A stretch of DNA of 64,000 nucleotides. It comes from Microbotryum silenes-acaulis (taxonomy: Eukaryota > Basidiomycota > Microbotryomycetes > Microbotryales > Microbotryaceae). The notes beneath the pieces were generated by a model that searched no databases, was not told the DNA's origin, and worked only from the letters and a program-made list of their open reading frames with translations. The position numbers were made by a program, and so were the translations under genes. The DNA is taken from the NCBI GenBank assembly GCA_003665825.1, contig QPFY01000007.1, positions 62,001-126,000 of the forward strand, written 5' to 3'. This document shows positions 32,420 to 43,102 of this stretch, one piece after another; positions within the stretch are counted from its first letter, which is position 1; the number at the start of each line of letters is the position of its first letter.

Positions 32420-34504
32420 TATGACAGATAGTAGAATGGACATTGTTTTTACTTTCTCCCTCTTTTCGTTTTGGCCGCCAAGGCTTGCACTCATCGGGCC
32501 GTATGTCGTTCTGCGAAGGACAGGAGAGAAGTTAAGCACAGCTCGCGTCAACGGACGTGAGCTTTTGGGAAACGTTACATTGTTTGACAAATTGTGGTCT
32601 TCCAAAGATTGAGGGGTTGGCGGCCGCTTTCGTTTCGCAGGGCGTCAATCGGATCCGGTCAGTTCGAGCGCTTTTGGTTCGGCAAGTACAGGAGACACTG
32701 GAAATTCAGCGACCCCAACCTGTCTCAGGGGTAGTTCAATAAGTAATCGATTTAGCGCTCGCCTTGGGTTAGTCGTGTTGAATAAGTCATGCCAGCCTCT
32801 GCGACGCGACCCGCGGAAAGAAGTTTGACTCGCGCTTCAGGGCGGTGCAAGGATAGGGGCGCTTGACGGCACCGGACGCGAACAATGAAACAGTGAACGC
32901 GAACGGAACGCAAACGGTGGCCGGAATTTCTAAGCTCAAATCCACCGAGCGGTTACCACTTATGTCTCGCGACAGGTAATCGCAGTCGGCAAAGTCAGCT
33001 GGGTCCGCTTCACTGTCTCGACGCGTTCGACTCGATCAGCTTCGCCTTTTCCTCCTGATCGTCTCCCAGACTCGCTCCCGTCATCCGTTCTCAGCCGACC
33101 TCCAGTGTCGACCAGCTCCAACCCTTTCGCCACCCATGAAGATTCTCATCACCAGCCTTTTGGCGCTCCTGATCTCCTCAAAAGTGAACGCCCAGAACCT
33201 CGATGAGAATATGATTACCATCCCCAATTGTTGGAAGGCCGGGAAGCATGGGGGGTGAGTGTCGCCTCTCCTGAACTCGAGGCTTTGGGGACTTATAGGC
33301 CCCTGCCACGTACTCGAAACGGCCGCCTCTAGGCTCGACTTTTAACGAACACGCTTGCTATTTCCTCAGGATGGTCTCGACCAATTCTCAATGGTGTATC
33401 ACGTCCTACCGTACATGCCTTCTAGCGTTTGAAGAGGATCCGTCGATCGGAGAGTACGGAGCTTCCCTCGCTTCCGGAGACGCAAGGGGCAGGACGGGCG
33501 TTTTGAATTCTGAAGCTCTCCCTTTTTCGCCGCAGTCGTTCGCTTAGCTATTACACTGAGGGGAGCACCGAGTGCGCGCAAACTTATGGAAATTTTTATC
33601 CCGTTCCAGACCTCCAACAAGCTTGTATCAACAAGTGGGACGGATATTGCCATAAAAAGAAAATGGGGGGATTCCACCACGTGTGAGTGATTGTCAGTGG
33701 CGACTCGAAGTCAAAGGACGGGTGGTCCGGCTTGGGCGACGAGCTGGCCTTCAGAACATTTGTGTTGACCAACCGACCACGTACTGGACAGTCACCGTCG
33801 CAAAGAATGCCGTAGAAAGTATGAGGCGATACGCACTGCGATCTATAGGACCTTCTGAGCGTAGCTGTCGTTGATGAGGTCTCACTTTCAGACCTCCCGC
33901 CTCCGGAGTCGTCGAACGACATGGCACATTTCGCTCCTTTCATTTTTACCTCCTCTTCTTCCCTCTCCTTCTTACCCTCTTTCCCTAGCTTGTCCAGTAT
34001 CTCAATAACGTCGTTCTCCCGATTTTCCTCTCTACATAACTTAGAAGCCCAAGCGCCTCCGCCGTGCCCGGCGCGCTGAGTGAAACCAATGAATTTCGAT
34101 GTTTTTCGCTCCGCGCGCGGGCGAGTCGATTCCCCGCGGCTTGCTCGCCCTGAGGCGAGCGCGAGCGCAGAGGGCGAGCGCGGCCGAGCAGGAATCCACG
34201 AACCACCTCCAAGGCGTGTGTTTCCGGCAGCCGACCAGCGGCATTAGGGGCTGAACAACAAATCACAACCCGTGAACAAACCCGCCCCACTCCCTCTAAC
34301 CTTTTCCTTTCCTCTCCCACTCTCATCGAATTTTGTGACACTCATTCAAGGAGAAACTCTTGCCACTATGCCCCGGTCCTAAGGTCGCCAGGGAGGGCCA
34401 AGTCCTAAGTGAAAAATAGTTTCTCTGCTGTCTTTCATCATTATACTGTTCAATTCTCCTGCTATTTGGAATCATCCCGTTGATTTAACGGGATCCCACT
34501 GGTA
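32420..34504. repeat. Tandem segmental duplication, unit 2
   Basis: A second copy of 30048-32419, lacking the MITE. Identity to unit 1 is uneven. From about 32930 to 33535 it is nearly exact, whereas the 3' exons and the sequence after them differ clearly. A GC-rich stretch near 34050-34210 has no counterpart in unit 1. Confidence 0.85.
33136..33858 (+). CDS. Small secreted cysteine-rich protein, tandem copy 2
   Basis: Four exons, 33136-33254, 33370-33453, 33536-33682 and 33792-33858, give 138 residues, the same length as copy 1. Exons 1 and 2 and introns 1 and 2 appear identical to copy 1. Exons 3 and 4 differ at many codons (for example YYTEGSTECAQTYGNFYPV instead of YYTEKSNECARTYAGFYNT). 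Frame, length and most cysteines are kept, but the last cysteine is replaced by Arg, leaving seven. The sequon NTT of copy 1 is lost. It is probably expressed and secreted like copy 1, with one unpaired cysteine. Confidence 0.77.
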
Positions 34505-34597
34505 GGCTTTTACCATTTTTGCATTGAATCTCATCCCATCTTATCTCCTCCCTTCTGTTGAGAACCGTGTGCAGTGCCGTCAGAAACCTTTGTCATT

Positions 34598-34766
34598 TTT
34601 ATATGGTCATATGGGTTGTCCCGTCCTTCATCTGATTATTGTTCCTATCTATGGTACTTGATGTTGAGCCCATAAGGCGGGTCATGAACGCCTCTGGGAC
34701 CTCAATATCCCTGCCTTACTAGTCTCTTATTCCCTGTCCTATTAGCCTTATGCTTCTCTATCTAGC
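34598..34766 (-). repeat. Long inverted repeat, inner block of right arm
   Basis: It is the inverse of 27164-27333: it shares tatatggtcatatgggttg, cccgtccttcatctgatta, and the spaced match down to cttctctatctagc. Its outer continuation is not adjacent but lies at 37514, because about 2.7 kb has been inserted. Confidence 0.75.
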
Positions 34767-35749
34767 TTTGTGTCTCGCTCGGAACGTCGACTTGTCGAAC
34801 TACGAGTCCTCTTCTTTCACTCGATCTGGAAGCTCTGTCGCCGTCGCCGATTCTCGTCGGGTCTTTTGGAACCGATCACCGAAACGGATTTCGAGGGGCT
34901 TCGAGCCTCTATTCAGGAGTCCAAGGGTCGCCTAGTGTCTCTGTAAGCCACCGAAGGGGGTTTTAGTGGGTATGGTTGATCCTGGTTCAGGGTCAATGAG
35001 TCCTACACTAGGATTAATCCTTAAAACTATCTACATCTATCCTTAAAACTATATAATAAAAAACGTCGTCCAGACAAAGAACGTCAAAGAACGTCAGAGA
35101 ACGGGAGACAAACCACGTGGCGTGACGTCATAGGCAGCTCTCGGTCCAGTGCGTCCCAGCTAGCTAGCGCTGTTTCAGAATGGGTCGGCCAGCCACGGAC
35201 CGTTTCGCCTACGTTCGCCGAGGTTCCATTTTCCATCAAAGCAGCCTGGTACATGACTCTCTGCTTCCCGAAGCAGACTGAGACGACCTGTTTTGCGTGT
35301 CTACCACATCGTAGCGTAGTTCCTTCAATCATCCAGTTCCTGCCACTGCCGAAATCTATGCCAGACCTCGGGTAGTGTCGGCCAGTGCGCCAATTCCGCC
35401 GTCAGGGGTCCCGCCAGCGTGTCACGGCTTGCCGACACTGGGCTTCACTCCACGACGTTCCGCGGCCTTCCGCGACATTCTATGAGCCCGGTTTAAACTG
35501 AGGCGCAGGCTTCTCCATCTTTCTCCCTCCTGCTCTTCACACCTTACCCATCGCACCTCATCCCATCGCCACCTCGAGCTCGCGACACCCGAAGGGGTCG
35601 TCGTGGAAGCTCTGCAACGAGTACGGGACAAGTTTTCTCAAGAAATGGCTGCCGCATGCAGCATAGCTACGGATTCGAGTAAGTAACTTCATGAACTGTG
35701 CTCTTGGTGTGGGATTGTTCAGGAGCTAATGGAAAACTACCAAGCAGCA

Positions 35750-36170
35750 ATTCACTTCAACACGTCCTCTTTGAATGTCAACCCTCGAGTTGTTTCTTCA
35801 CCATCAGCTGGTGACACAGACTGCATAGCCATTCAAGGGATAACTCACGCATGCATAGATATGATGGAAAAACTGATACGAAAAACAGACATTGGACGTC
35901 AGTGACACAGCGGAAGGATTGATTTCGTACGGTTGAGATTCCGGGTCCATGGGACACTTCCCTTCAACACGTCCTCTTTGAATGTCAACCCTTGAGTTGT
36001 TTTCTTCACCATCAGCTGGTGACACTGCATGCGTGAGTTATGACTTGACATGGCTGTGCAGTCTTCGATATGACGGAAAAACCGATACGAAAAACAGACA
36101 TTGGACGTCAGTGACACAGCGGAAGGATTGACTTCGTACGGTTGAGATTCCGGGTCCATGGGACACTAAA
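35750..36170. repeat. Tandem pair of about 195-bp units
   Basis: Both units share cttcaacacgtcctctttga, accatcagctggtgacac, gatacgaaaaacagacattg and gattccgggtccatgggaca, in the same order. They lie just before the helicase remnant. Confidence 0.75.
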
Positions 36171-36188
36171 TGTGAGTCTTCACTGCCA

Positions 36189-37259
36189 TTGCTACAGATG
36201 GACAACAGCAAGAATACTGATAGTTGTAACGAATCACGCAAGAAAACTGGCTCTGGTTCCGTGAAATGCGGCTCACCATCCCGTGGCAGATCCTCAACGG
36301 CTCGGTTTGGTGGAGTGACCTTCGTGTTGGCAGGTGTGTGCCAATCTTTCAAGAGCAAAGCGCAGGGCAGCATGACTAACTGACCGGTTAGACTGTAACA
36401 TCACAGGGGATTCGAAGCAATGCCTTCCCGTTATTTCAAGTCATCGCCTGCACAAATCGTCGACGCTTGCATCATGAATGCTGACTTCTGGGGGGATCTC
36501 TCTGTAAGTAGTAGTCCTTGCCTGACTTTTGGACCCTATACTAACAACGGCACGGTGCGAGCGCAGACAAACATGCGTCTTCTGGCCGCTGCAGACCGCA
36601 TGACCGAAACGGAACGGGCAAACGCACAGGGCTTTGCAGATTGGCTCTGAGGAGTTGGAGACGGGTCGGCGAACGAAACAGAAGACTTTATCGCGCTCCC
36701 ACGTGAGCTTCTCCTGTCGGCGACCACGAGGAACAGATCCGGGTTGATTAGACACGTTTATCTCGGCCCCGCGCTCGAACTGGACAATACGTCGACAGGC
36801 GAAAAAGTCGAATACTTCCGAGATCGAGCAATTCTGGCGCCCAAAAATTCGCAGGTGGTTCAGATCAACGACATGGTGCCCGACCTGCTGCCGAGTGACA
36901 CTCAAACGTTCTACAGCGCGGATTCGGTCGAAAACGAAGAAGAATCACTGTTCTCGATCGAGTACCTTCAGAGTCTCAACATTGCCGGGATGGCGTTGCA
37001 CACTGCAAAATTCAAAGCGGAAACTTGGACCCCGCCGCGGGGCTGTGCAACGGCACAAGACTGTTGTCAACTCGGTTACACACCCGCGTGCTCGAGGCCA
37101 AGAGATCATGCTGGACAGCCAGTTTTGTTGCCACGGATCACGCTGAAGACAGGGTCATCAGCTGAGCTTCCGTTCACTCTGCATCGGAAGCAGTTTCCGA
37201 TTCGGCTGGCAATGGCTATGACGTTCAGCGTCGATGTCGATCTTGGGAGGCACCCGTGA
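36189..37259 (+). pseudogene. Helitron (Rep-helicase) C-terminal helicase, decayed
   Basis: Pieces of the Pif1-like helicase of Helitrons occur in order: FGGVTFVLAG and [11 protein letters not shown], then in another frame [25 protein letters not shown], then [24 protein letters not shown], and [14 protein letters not shown] again in another frame, then LPRITL and [20 protein letters not shown]. There is at least one frameshift near 36440, a TGA stop at 36648-36650 and another frameshift near 37020. Two stretches look like normal spliceosomal introns (36334-36406 and 36504-36566). The relaxase part is not seen, so it cannot act alone. Confidence 0.8.
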
Positions 37260-37513
37260 AAAGGTCACACTCGACGCGGGTCTCGACGACGGTCTGAGCC
37301 CATCATCGGGCTCCCAGAGAACAAAAAAGTAGTTCAGTGATGAAATGAAGGCTCTGTACATTTGATCGTCGTCGCGCTCTTCTCTCCCGACTTCAACCAC
37401 TACGCTTCCGTTACTCAACAGTACCGCAGCTGTTGCAGCAGAGTACATCACATTGCAGCGGGTCAACGGTTACGGTGGGCCGCCGCACCTAGTCAAATAA
37501 AAATAAAAATATC

Positions 37514-37686
37514 CCGAGTCTGACCCTTAGTCTCTGGCCACTCTGTTCTCGTCCCTGTTCATTGGACTGAGTCGTGGTCATCATCAGGTCAGCTCTTTGG
37601 AATCTTACCTTACTCTGTTCTCGTCCCTGTTCATTGGACTGAATCGTGGTCATCATCAGATTCCACATGAGAACATTTCTGCGACA
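37514..37686 (-). repeat. Long inverted repeat, outer block of right arm
   Basis: It is the inverse of 26891-27163 without the 98-bp palindrome. It contains the 47-base unit twice, with gtccaatgaac-type junctions uninterrupted in both. It gives the empty site for the palindrome insertion. Confidence 0.8.
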
Positions 37687-37767
37687 ACCTTCTGCTCCAC
37701 TTGTCTTACCGATCGGTATCTCTAGCCCGTCACGTCAAGAGTCATCAAGCTCGGCCAAGAACTACGG

Positions 37768-38474
37768 CCCCGTACTGGCGGTGCCAAGGGTTCTCATAGG
37801 ATCAGATCACCGGAGGATCGGATCAGATCCGATCTGTTTTTTTTCATCTCGCGTTGATCGATCCTTTCTTGATCCTATCCAGGAGGATCAATTTGATCTG
37901 AGACATTGAGCTGCCTTATATGGCAACAGATGACCACATCTCATTAGTTGTCGCTATCGGTGTTAAGCGCATCATTGTCACTACTACTACCACTACTGTT
38001 GTGCCCATCATAACCATCCTCCTCATCCTTGTCGGTACCATCATCAACATAATCATCATCGGAAATGATCACCTCACTGATTCGCCTCTTTATGAGCTCC
38101 GGTTCGCGCGTTGCCCTCGCCGGTTTAGGTGGGTTTCTCTACATAATGCGACTATGATTTTATAGTCGGTTCAGACCTATGTAACAAAGGTTACGTCGGA
38201 TAGTGGTACACACCCTGTAGAACTCTCTTGTGAACGGCAGGTATCAATTAAAGGGCTCTCTCTACCAAGTAACGACGCTACGTTCCCGCCCCCCCTCCCC
38301 CCTCACTCCCACCCTTTTTTTTTTTTTTTTCTCCCGAGGCTTGATATATCTTATGTTGATCCTGCCCAGCTAGGATCAGGATCGATCTGATCCCAAGAAT
38401 TAGGATCAAGATCAGATCTGATCTGATCCTATGAGAATCCTTGCACGGTACTGCCCCGTACTGCCCAGTACGGG
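37768..38474. mobile_element. gatc-rich element with short inverted ends
   Basis: Near the left end, 37775-37808 reads ggtgccaagggttctcatag then gatcagatc. Near the right end, 38415-38447 reads the inverse, gatctgatcctatgagaatc then cttgcac. Both ends lie beside ccgtactg. The interior has further gatcctgatc-like palindromes, an (act)n-like stretch and a run of 14 T near 38316-38330. A short plus-strand frame at 37920-38165 is hydrophobic but unsupported. It is probably a non-autonomous DNA element; the ends are approximate. Confidence 0.5.
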
Positions 38475-38793
38475 GAGTTGAGTTGCGCTGGCCTGTTCCG
38501 GTTTTTTCGAATTTTCGCCTTCAGCTTCGACTGCATCTATATTCGGCACCATTTAGCAAACGCCGGCACCACGAGTCAATGGAGTCGATGCTCCTCAAGC
38601 TCGCTCCTGGATTTGGCTCGGGTTTTGCAAGTCGCCGCTTCAGCTTGCGCCTACAGACCCTTTGATTCAGACTTGAGAAACGCCGAAACAAGGCCACGCA
38701 CGCATTGAAAGATGCGTCGATGGTAAGGTTTCTAAATGATCACGCTTCTCTGCGGTGACTCCTTTCTATGGAATCTCCCGAGTCGGCGATGCT
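38475..38793. other. Short unassigned stretch before the copia element
   Basis: About 320 bases with short frames only. It may be host sequence or an older repeat fragment. Confidence 0.35.
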
Positions 38794-38799
38794 CACTAT

Positions 38800-38933
38800 C
38801 TAGAATCTCGGCGTCTGATTCGAGGTGGTTCAATACGTTAGAACGCTCGAATCAGAAGGAAGCTAAGAGAAAGCCCGCGCGCGCTCGCGCTCATGTAGCC
38901 TACAGAGTGTACTCCTCACGTGTCAACTCATCA
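38800..38933 (-). repeat. Copia LTR (3' LTR of the element)
   Basis: It shares gaatctcggcgtctgattcg and cacgtgtcaactca with the other LTR, in the same orientation. It has small differences at both ends (ctagaatc, actcatca) from the right copy (cttgaatc, actcaaca). Confidence 0.9.
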
Positions 38934-38952
38934 CCCCCCCTCGCTCTAAGGC

Positions 38953-40746
38953 CTACATAATTCCCATCCCTATGGCCGCCCTATGCTTCTCTAGTGCCGG
39001 TCTCGGCAACGCCTTCGTAAACATGTCGGCGAGCATCTCGGCGGTTGGAAGATAGTTAACGACGATGTCACCTTCTCGTACCCGTTCTCGAACGAAATGC
39101 TCGGTCAGGCGTAGGTGCTTAGTTCGATCGTGGAACACCGGATTCTTTGTGAGAGCTATCGCGCCTTGATTGTCGCCTTTCAGCTCGATCGGCCCACAAA
39201 TCGTGATCCCCAATTCCGCGAGCAAATTCCGCAAGAACTGACACTCTCGAGACGCATGAGTAAGGCCGATGTATTCCGCTTCCGTTGATGACGTCGCCAC
39301 TCGGCTCTGGATCCGAGAACTCCAAGAAATTGGCCCGTCAGCCAGCTTGAAGACATGCCCCATCGTAGATCGGGACGTGTTGATGCAGGAACCCCAGTCC
39401 GAATCCGAGTACCCCACGTATCCAACCAACGAATCACGTTTTATCTTGTAGACAATGCCGAGTTCGAGAGTTCCCTTGATGTAGCGTAGAATCTTCACAA
39501 CTGCCGCCCAATGGTCGCTGCCCGCCTTGTTCGTGAATCTTGCCAAATACGACACCGGGTATGCAAGATCGGGCCGAGTTGCAACGACGGCGTACATCAA
39601 TGATCCAATGGCCGATCTGTACTGTGTCTGTAACGAGGGATCCGGAGTGTCGCAGGGTTTGAGCTGAAGACCCGGTTGCATTGGTAACACACTTTTGTTA
39701 GCATCCGCCATGCCGAACCTTGCAAGTACATCGAGCAAATACTGTCGTTGCGACAACGCAATCCCGTCCGCTTGACGAATGAGCTGGACGCCAAGGATGT
39801 ACTCTGCATTGCCGAGACGTTTGACTCCGTACAATCGATCCAATTCGTCGAGCACGCGATCAATTTCGGATAAGTCGGGACCGACAAACAGCAAGTCGTC
39901 GACGTAAACCGCGATGTAATAATCGTCTTTGCCAAGTGTCCGACGATAGACACACTCTTCGCTCCGAAGACGATTGTAGCCAAGCTTGACGAGGGTCTTA
40001 TGGATCGTCTCGTTCCATACCCGGCCGGCCTGCTTGAGACCGTAAATCGAGCGTTGCAACTTGAGACAGACATCGTCGGGAAGTCGGACTCCCTCCGGTA
40101 CGCGCATGTACAATTCCTCTTCAAGTTCGCCATGCAAATAGGCTTTGTCAATGTCCGCTTGGATGATATGGTAACCCCGGGCGGCCGCCAACGCGATGAG
40201 AGTACGAATTGAGACAAACTTCGCTGTCGGTGCGAACGTCTCTTTGAAGTCAATTCCCGGCCGTTGCGTGAAGCCTCGTGCAACAAGTCGAGCTTTGTAC
40301 GAAGTCGGCCGACCATCCTTGTCCCGTTTCGTTCGGAAAACGAATTTGGACCCGAGAACCTTGGCGCCGGCGGGAAGCTCGTCTCGTTTCATAATCGTAA
40401 AGACTGAGTAATCGTCACGCAATGACTCGAACTCATCGATTGCACCTTGCGCCCATTTGTGAGACTTGTGGTGTGCCATGGCTGCCTTCCAAGGCGTGGG
40501 ATCACTAGTCGGCAAAACAAACGGACCGTCTTCCTCGTCGGAATCGGCGACGGCTACGAAGGCCTCCGGTTCGAAACGCTCAGGTGCCCTACGATCCCGC
40601 TTTCCGACCGGTGCTGCCCAAGCAGGTCCAGGGGCGTCAAAACGCAACTCCTTTGGTACATCTTCCACAATTGGTGCGTGTTGCTCGGCGGGGTCAACGT
40701 CGTCAACCGGGTTTTCCTCCCGGGCTTCTACCTCGACCTCCGGGGC
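38953..40746 (-). CDS. Copia reverse transcriptase and RNase H part
   Basis: It continues in the same frame after the TAG at 40749-40747 and ends at TAG 38955-38953. It has the copia RT start WKAAMAHHKSHKW, the motif FKETFAPTAKF, the catalytic YVDDLLFVG and the RNase H region (GYSDSDWGSC, STEAEYIGL, KHLRLTEHF). Catalytic residues look intact. A Met at 40668 exists but lies after an acidic linker, so read-through or an earlier intact frame is more likely than independent initiation. Confidence 0.9.
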   Translation of the reverse strand, partial: APEVEVEAREENPVDDVDPAEQHAPIVEDVPKELRFDAPGPAWAAPVGKRDRRAPERFEPEAFVAVADSDEEDGPFVLPTSDPTPWKAAMAHHKSHKWAQGAIDEFESLRDDYSVFTIMKRDELPAGAKVLGSKFVFRTKRDKDGRPTSYKARLVARGFTQRPGIDFKETFAPTAKFVSIRTLIALAAARGYHIIQADIDKAYLHGELEEELYMRVPEGVRLPDDVCLKLQRSIYGLKQAGRVWNETIHKTLVKLGYNRLRSEECVYRRTLGKDDYYIAVYVDDLLFVGPDLSEIDRVLDELDRLYGVKRLGNAEYILGVQLIRQADGIALSQRQYLLDVLARFGMADANKSVLPMQPGLQLKPCDTPDPSLQTQYRSAIGSLMYAVVATRPDLAYPVSYLARFTNKAGSDHWAAVVKILRYIKGTLELGIVYKIKRDSLVGYVGYSDSDWGSCINTSRSTMGHVFKLADGPISWSSRIQSRVATSSTEAEYIGLTHASRECQFLRNLLAELGITICGPIELKGDNQGAIALTKNPVFHDRTKHLRLTEHFVRERVREGDIVVNYLPTAEMLADMFTKALPRPALEKHRAAIGMGIM

Positions 40747-43035
40747 CTAGTTCGCAGCGATCGGCTGTTGCGCAGCTTCATGTCGATTCGTCGCAACTGG
40801 TCGAGGTACGACTACTTCGATCGCCTCAATCCTCGGTGCTGGCGCGCCTTCACGGGCCGGGAACTTGTCCTCGAAGAACGTCACGCTTCGCGATAACGTT
40901 AACCGCCCCCTCACCGGGTCCCATAGTCGGTAGGCTTTGGATTCTAGGTCGTATCCGAGGAAGATCATCGGAAGGCCCCGTGGCTGGAGTTTCTTACGTT
41001 GTTCGGTATTCGCCGTGTGCCAAGCTCGACATCCGAAGACCCGCAAGTGATGAACGTGCGCAGGTTTCCCGGTCCATTCCCGAAATGGCACCTTGCCACC
41101 AAGAGCAGAATGTGGGGAACGATTCTTCACATATACGTATGTAGCCACGGCTTCGGCCCAAAACACCGTGGGCAGACCGGATTCATACAGCATCGTTCGA
41201 GCTGCTTCCGAAATCGAGCGGTTGGCCCTTTCGGCGACACCGTTTTGCTCGGGCGTGCTGGGGATCGTGAGTTGTCGCGACAAACCCGTGTCGTCCAACC
41301 ATCGCTTGAACTCCGTCGAAAGAAACTCGCCACCGCGGTCCGAACGGACAACTTTCAAAGTGTGCCCTGACGACAGCTCGACCCGTAGTTTCCACGTTTT
41401 GAACCTTTCAAAGGAGTCCGACTTCCGCGGCATCGTCAACATCCACATGTACCGCGTACAATCGTCGACGATAACTAGCGCGTAGCGATGATTTGCAAGT
41501 GACAGCTCGCCGTCGAAGGACAAGAGATCGATGTGGACGAGATCGAGGGGTTTTTCGGCTAGCGATTCGGAGTTTGGGAACGGCTTGTGCGTAGCTTTGC
41601 CGGCCAGACACGATTCGCATTTCAAGTCACTGCGAGACTTCATGTTCAAACCTATCACAGCGTCAGACTTGGCAAGCTGGTGAAGGGAACGGCAGTGTAG
41701 ATGAGCGAAACGTCCGTGCCAGATGTGGAGAGGCACTGCTGTCAGAGCTGTGCCTGACGCACATTCATGGGGTGAACTCCGAGCTTGAACCAACTTGAGG
41801 TCCAGCCGGTACAACCCCGAATTGAGCTTCTGTCCCGTGAGTAGGATGTCGTCATTTCCCGCCACCGTGAATCGCCCGTTTTGAATGGTGATCTTGCGAC
41901 TATCACGATCGGCTCGATGCCCGGCGAAGAGATTGGCGGGGGCGCTAGGGACGAAGATGCTGTTGACCAAGTTGTACCTCTTGCCGTGCTTGTCTTCGAC
42001 GCAGGCCGTGCCTACTCCCATAATGGTCTTTCCGTCACCATTGATGCCCTTTAACGAAGACGGAGCTGTCGCCTTCAGGTCGGCGAACGCGGCAGGATCA
42101 TTGATGACGTGATGAGTCGCTGCCGTGTCGTAGAGGATCATTTCTCGAGAGTGTCCTTTTGGTAATTGCGTGAAAAACGCGCCAACGGAATCGGTCCCCA
42201 GAATGTCTTCAACCGAAGGGAGCGCCAAATTTGCCATCGGTTCCTCGCCTTTGGTCGTCTTGCGTCGTGGAAACTTCTTCTTCTTCGGCTTGGAACAGTT
42301 TTTGTTGAAGTGGGTGTCTTCACCGCAGTTCCAGCAGGGGCCGGGTGGCTTCGGTTGGGCACCAGTCGTGGCCAACAACGCCGTCGCAGCGTTCCCAGTA
42401 TCTTGACTCAAGTTTGCTGGAGCTCGACCTGCTGCGATCACTGTGTCGACAGTTGGTATCGCATCGACGTCTTTGGAGTCGAACTGATCCAGATACGACG
42501 GTCGTCGAGCGCCCACAATCGTAATGAGGTGGCATGCAACCACTTGGTCGAAGGTCAACTTGTGAGCCCGTAGGTCAGTTGTGAGGCGAGTGATGGATCC
42601 GGCCCAAGGAAGATAATCGTCTTCCTGTGCTGGTGGCGGTCCGACCGAGAATAACTTTCCAATTTGCGGGATAACGCCGCGAAGGGAAGACCGACCCAGA
42701 TGCTTTCGAAGGTATTCCACCGTCTGCTCCGGCGTCAGGTCGTAGCAGCTGACCAGGAGATGCGCCACACTTTCTGAACAGGTTTGATGCATTGCCCTGT
42801 GCACCGCATCATGAGCTCGATCGAGTTCATCGTCGTCCTTGCATTTGGCGGATGGGTACTGCTTGGGAAAGGAGAGCTACCACTGACGCCTGTCGACGGT
42901 GAAGCGAACGTGATCGAGCCATACGTCGATGTTGTTGTTCTTCAAAATCGCAAATGCCGGGAAACGCGAAGTTTGCGAGTGTGTTGGAGGGTCTGCGTCG
43001 ACGGACTTGTCGATGGTTGACTGTTCGCCAGTCAT
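40747..43035 (-). CDS. Copia gag, protease and integrase part of the polyprotein
   Basis: The frame starts at the ATG at 43035 (MTGEQSTIDKSVDADPP), runs into TAG at 42879-42877, and continues open in the same frame to TAG at 40749-40747. Features in order: gag helices, a zinc knuckle CWNCGEDTHFNKNC (CX2CX4HX4C), an aspartic protease site LYDTAATHH, an integrase HHCC finger (H..H then CESC), and the DDE core (VHIDLLSF, RSDRGGEF, PEQNGVAERANR). After 40747 the same frame continues into reverse transcriptase. The two stops are the only breaks I see. Confidence 0.88.
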
Positions 43036-43102
43036 GGTGGAGCGTTCGGGTGAGCCGTTGCGACGTGGCAGCAGCTGTGCGAAGTCGTTGGGCTTATAAC
43101 CT

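Larger units (their letters stand above)
34771..37494 (+). mobile_element. Inserted segment with Helitron helicase remnant
   Basis: This 2.7-kb segment separates the two blocks of the right arm and has no counterpart in the left arm, so it is an insertion. It carries a decayed Helitron helicase near its right end. The left edge can be read as TCTCGCTCGG and the right edge as ccgccgcacCTAG followed by T, matching the Helitron rule of 5' TC and 3' CTRR inserted between A and T. I see only a weak hairpin before CTAG, so the exact ends are tentative. It also contains a tandem pair of about 195-bp units (35750-35950, 35950-36170). Confidence 0.5.

Noticed and set aside
35084..35332. 82-codon minus-strand frame in the Helitron-like segment
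   Set aside because: No recognisable motif and no conserved neighbour. Likely chance.
37920..38165. Short hydrophobic frame with Thr and Ile runs
   Set aside because: It comes from an (act)n-like stretch inside a repeat element. No start context or family.
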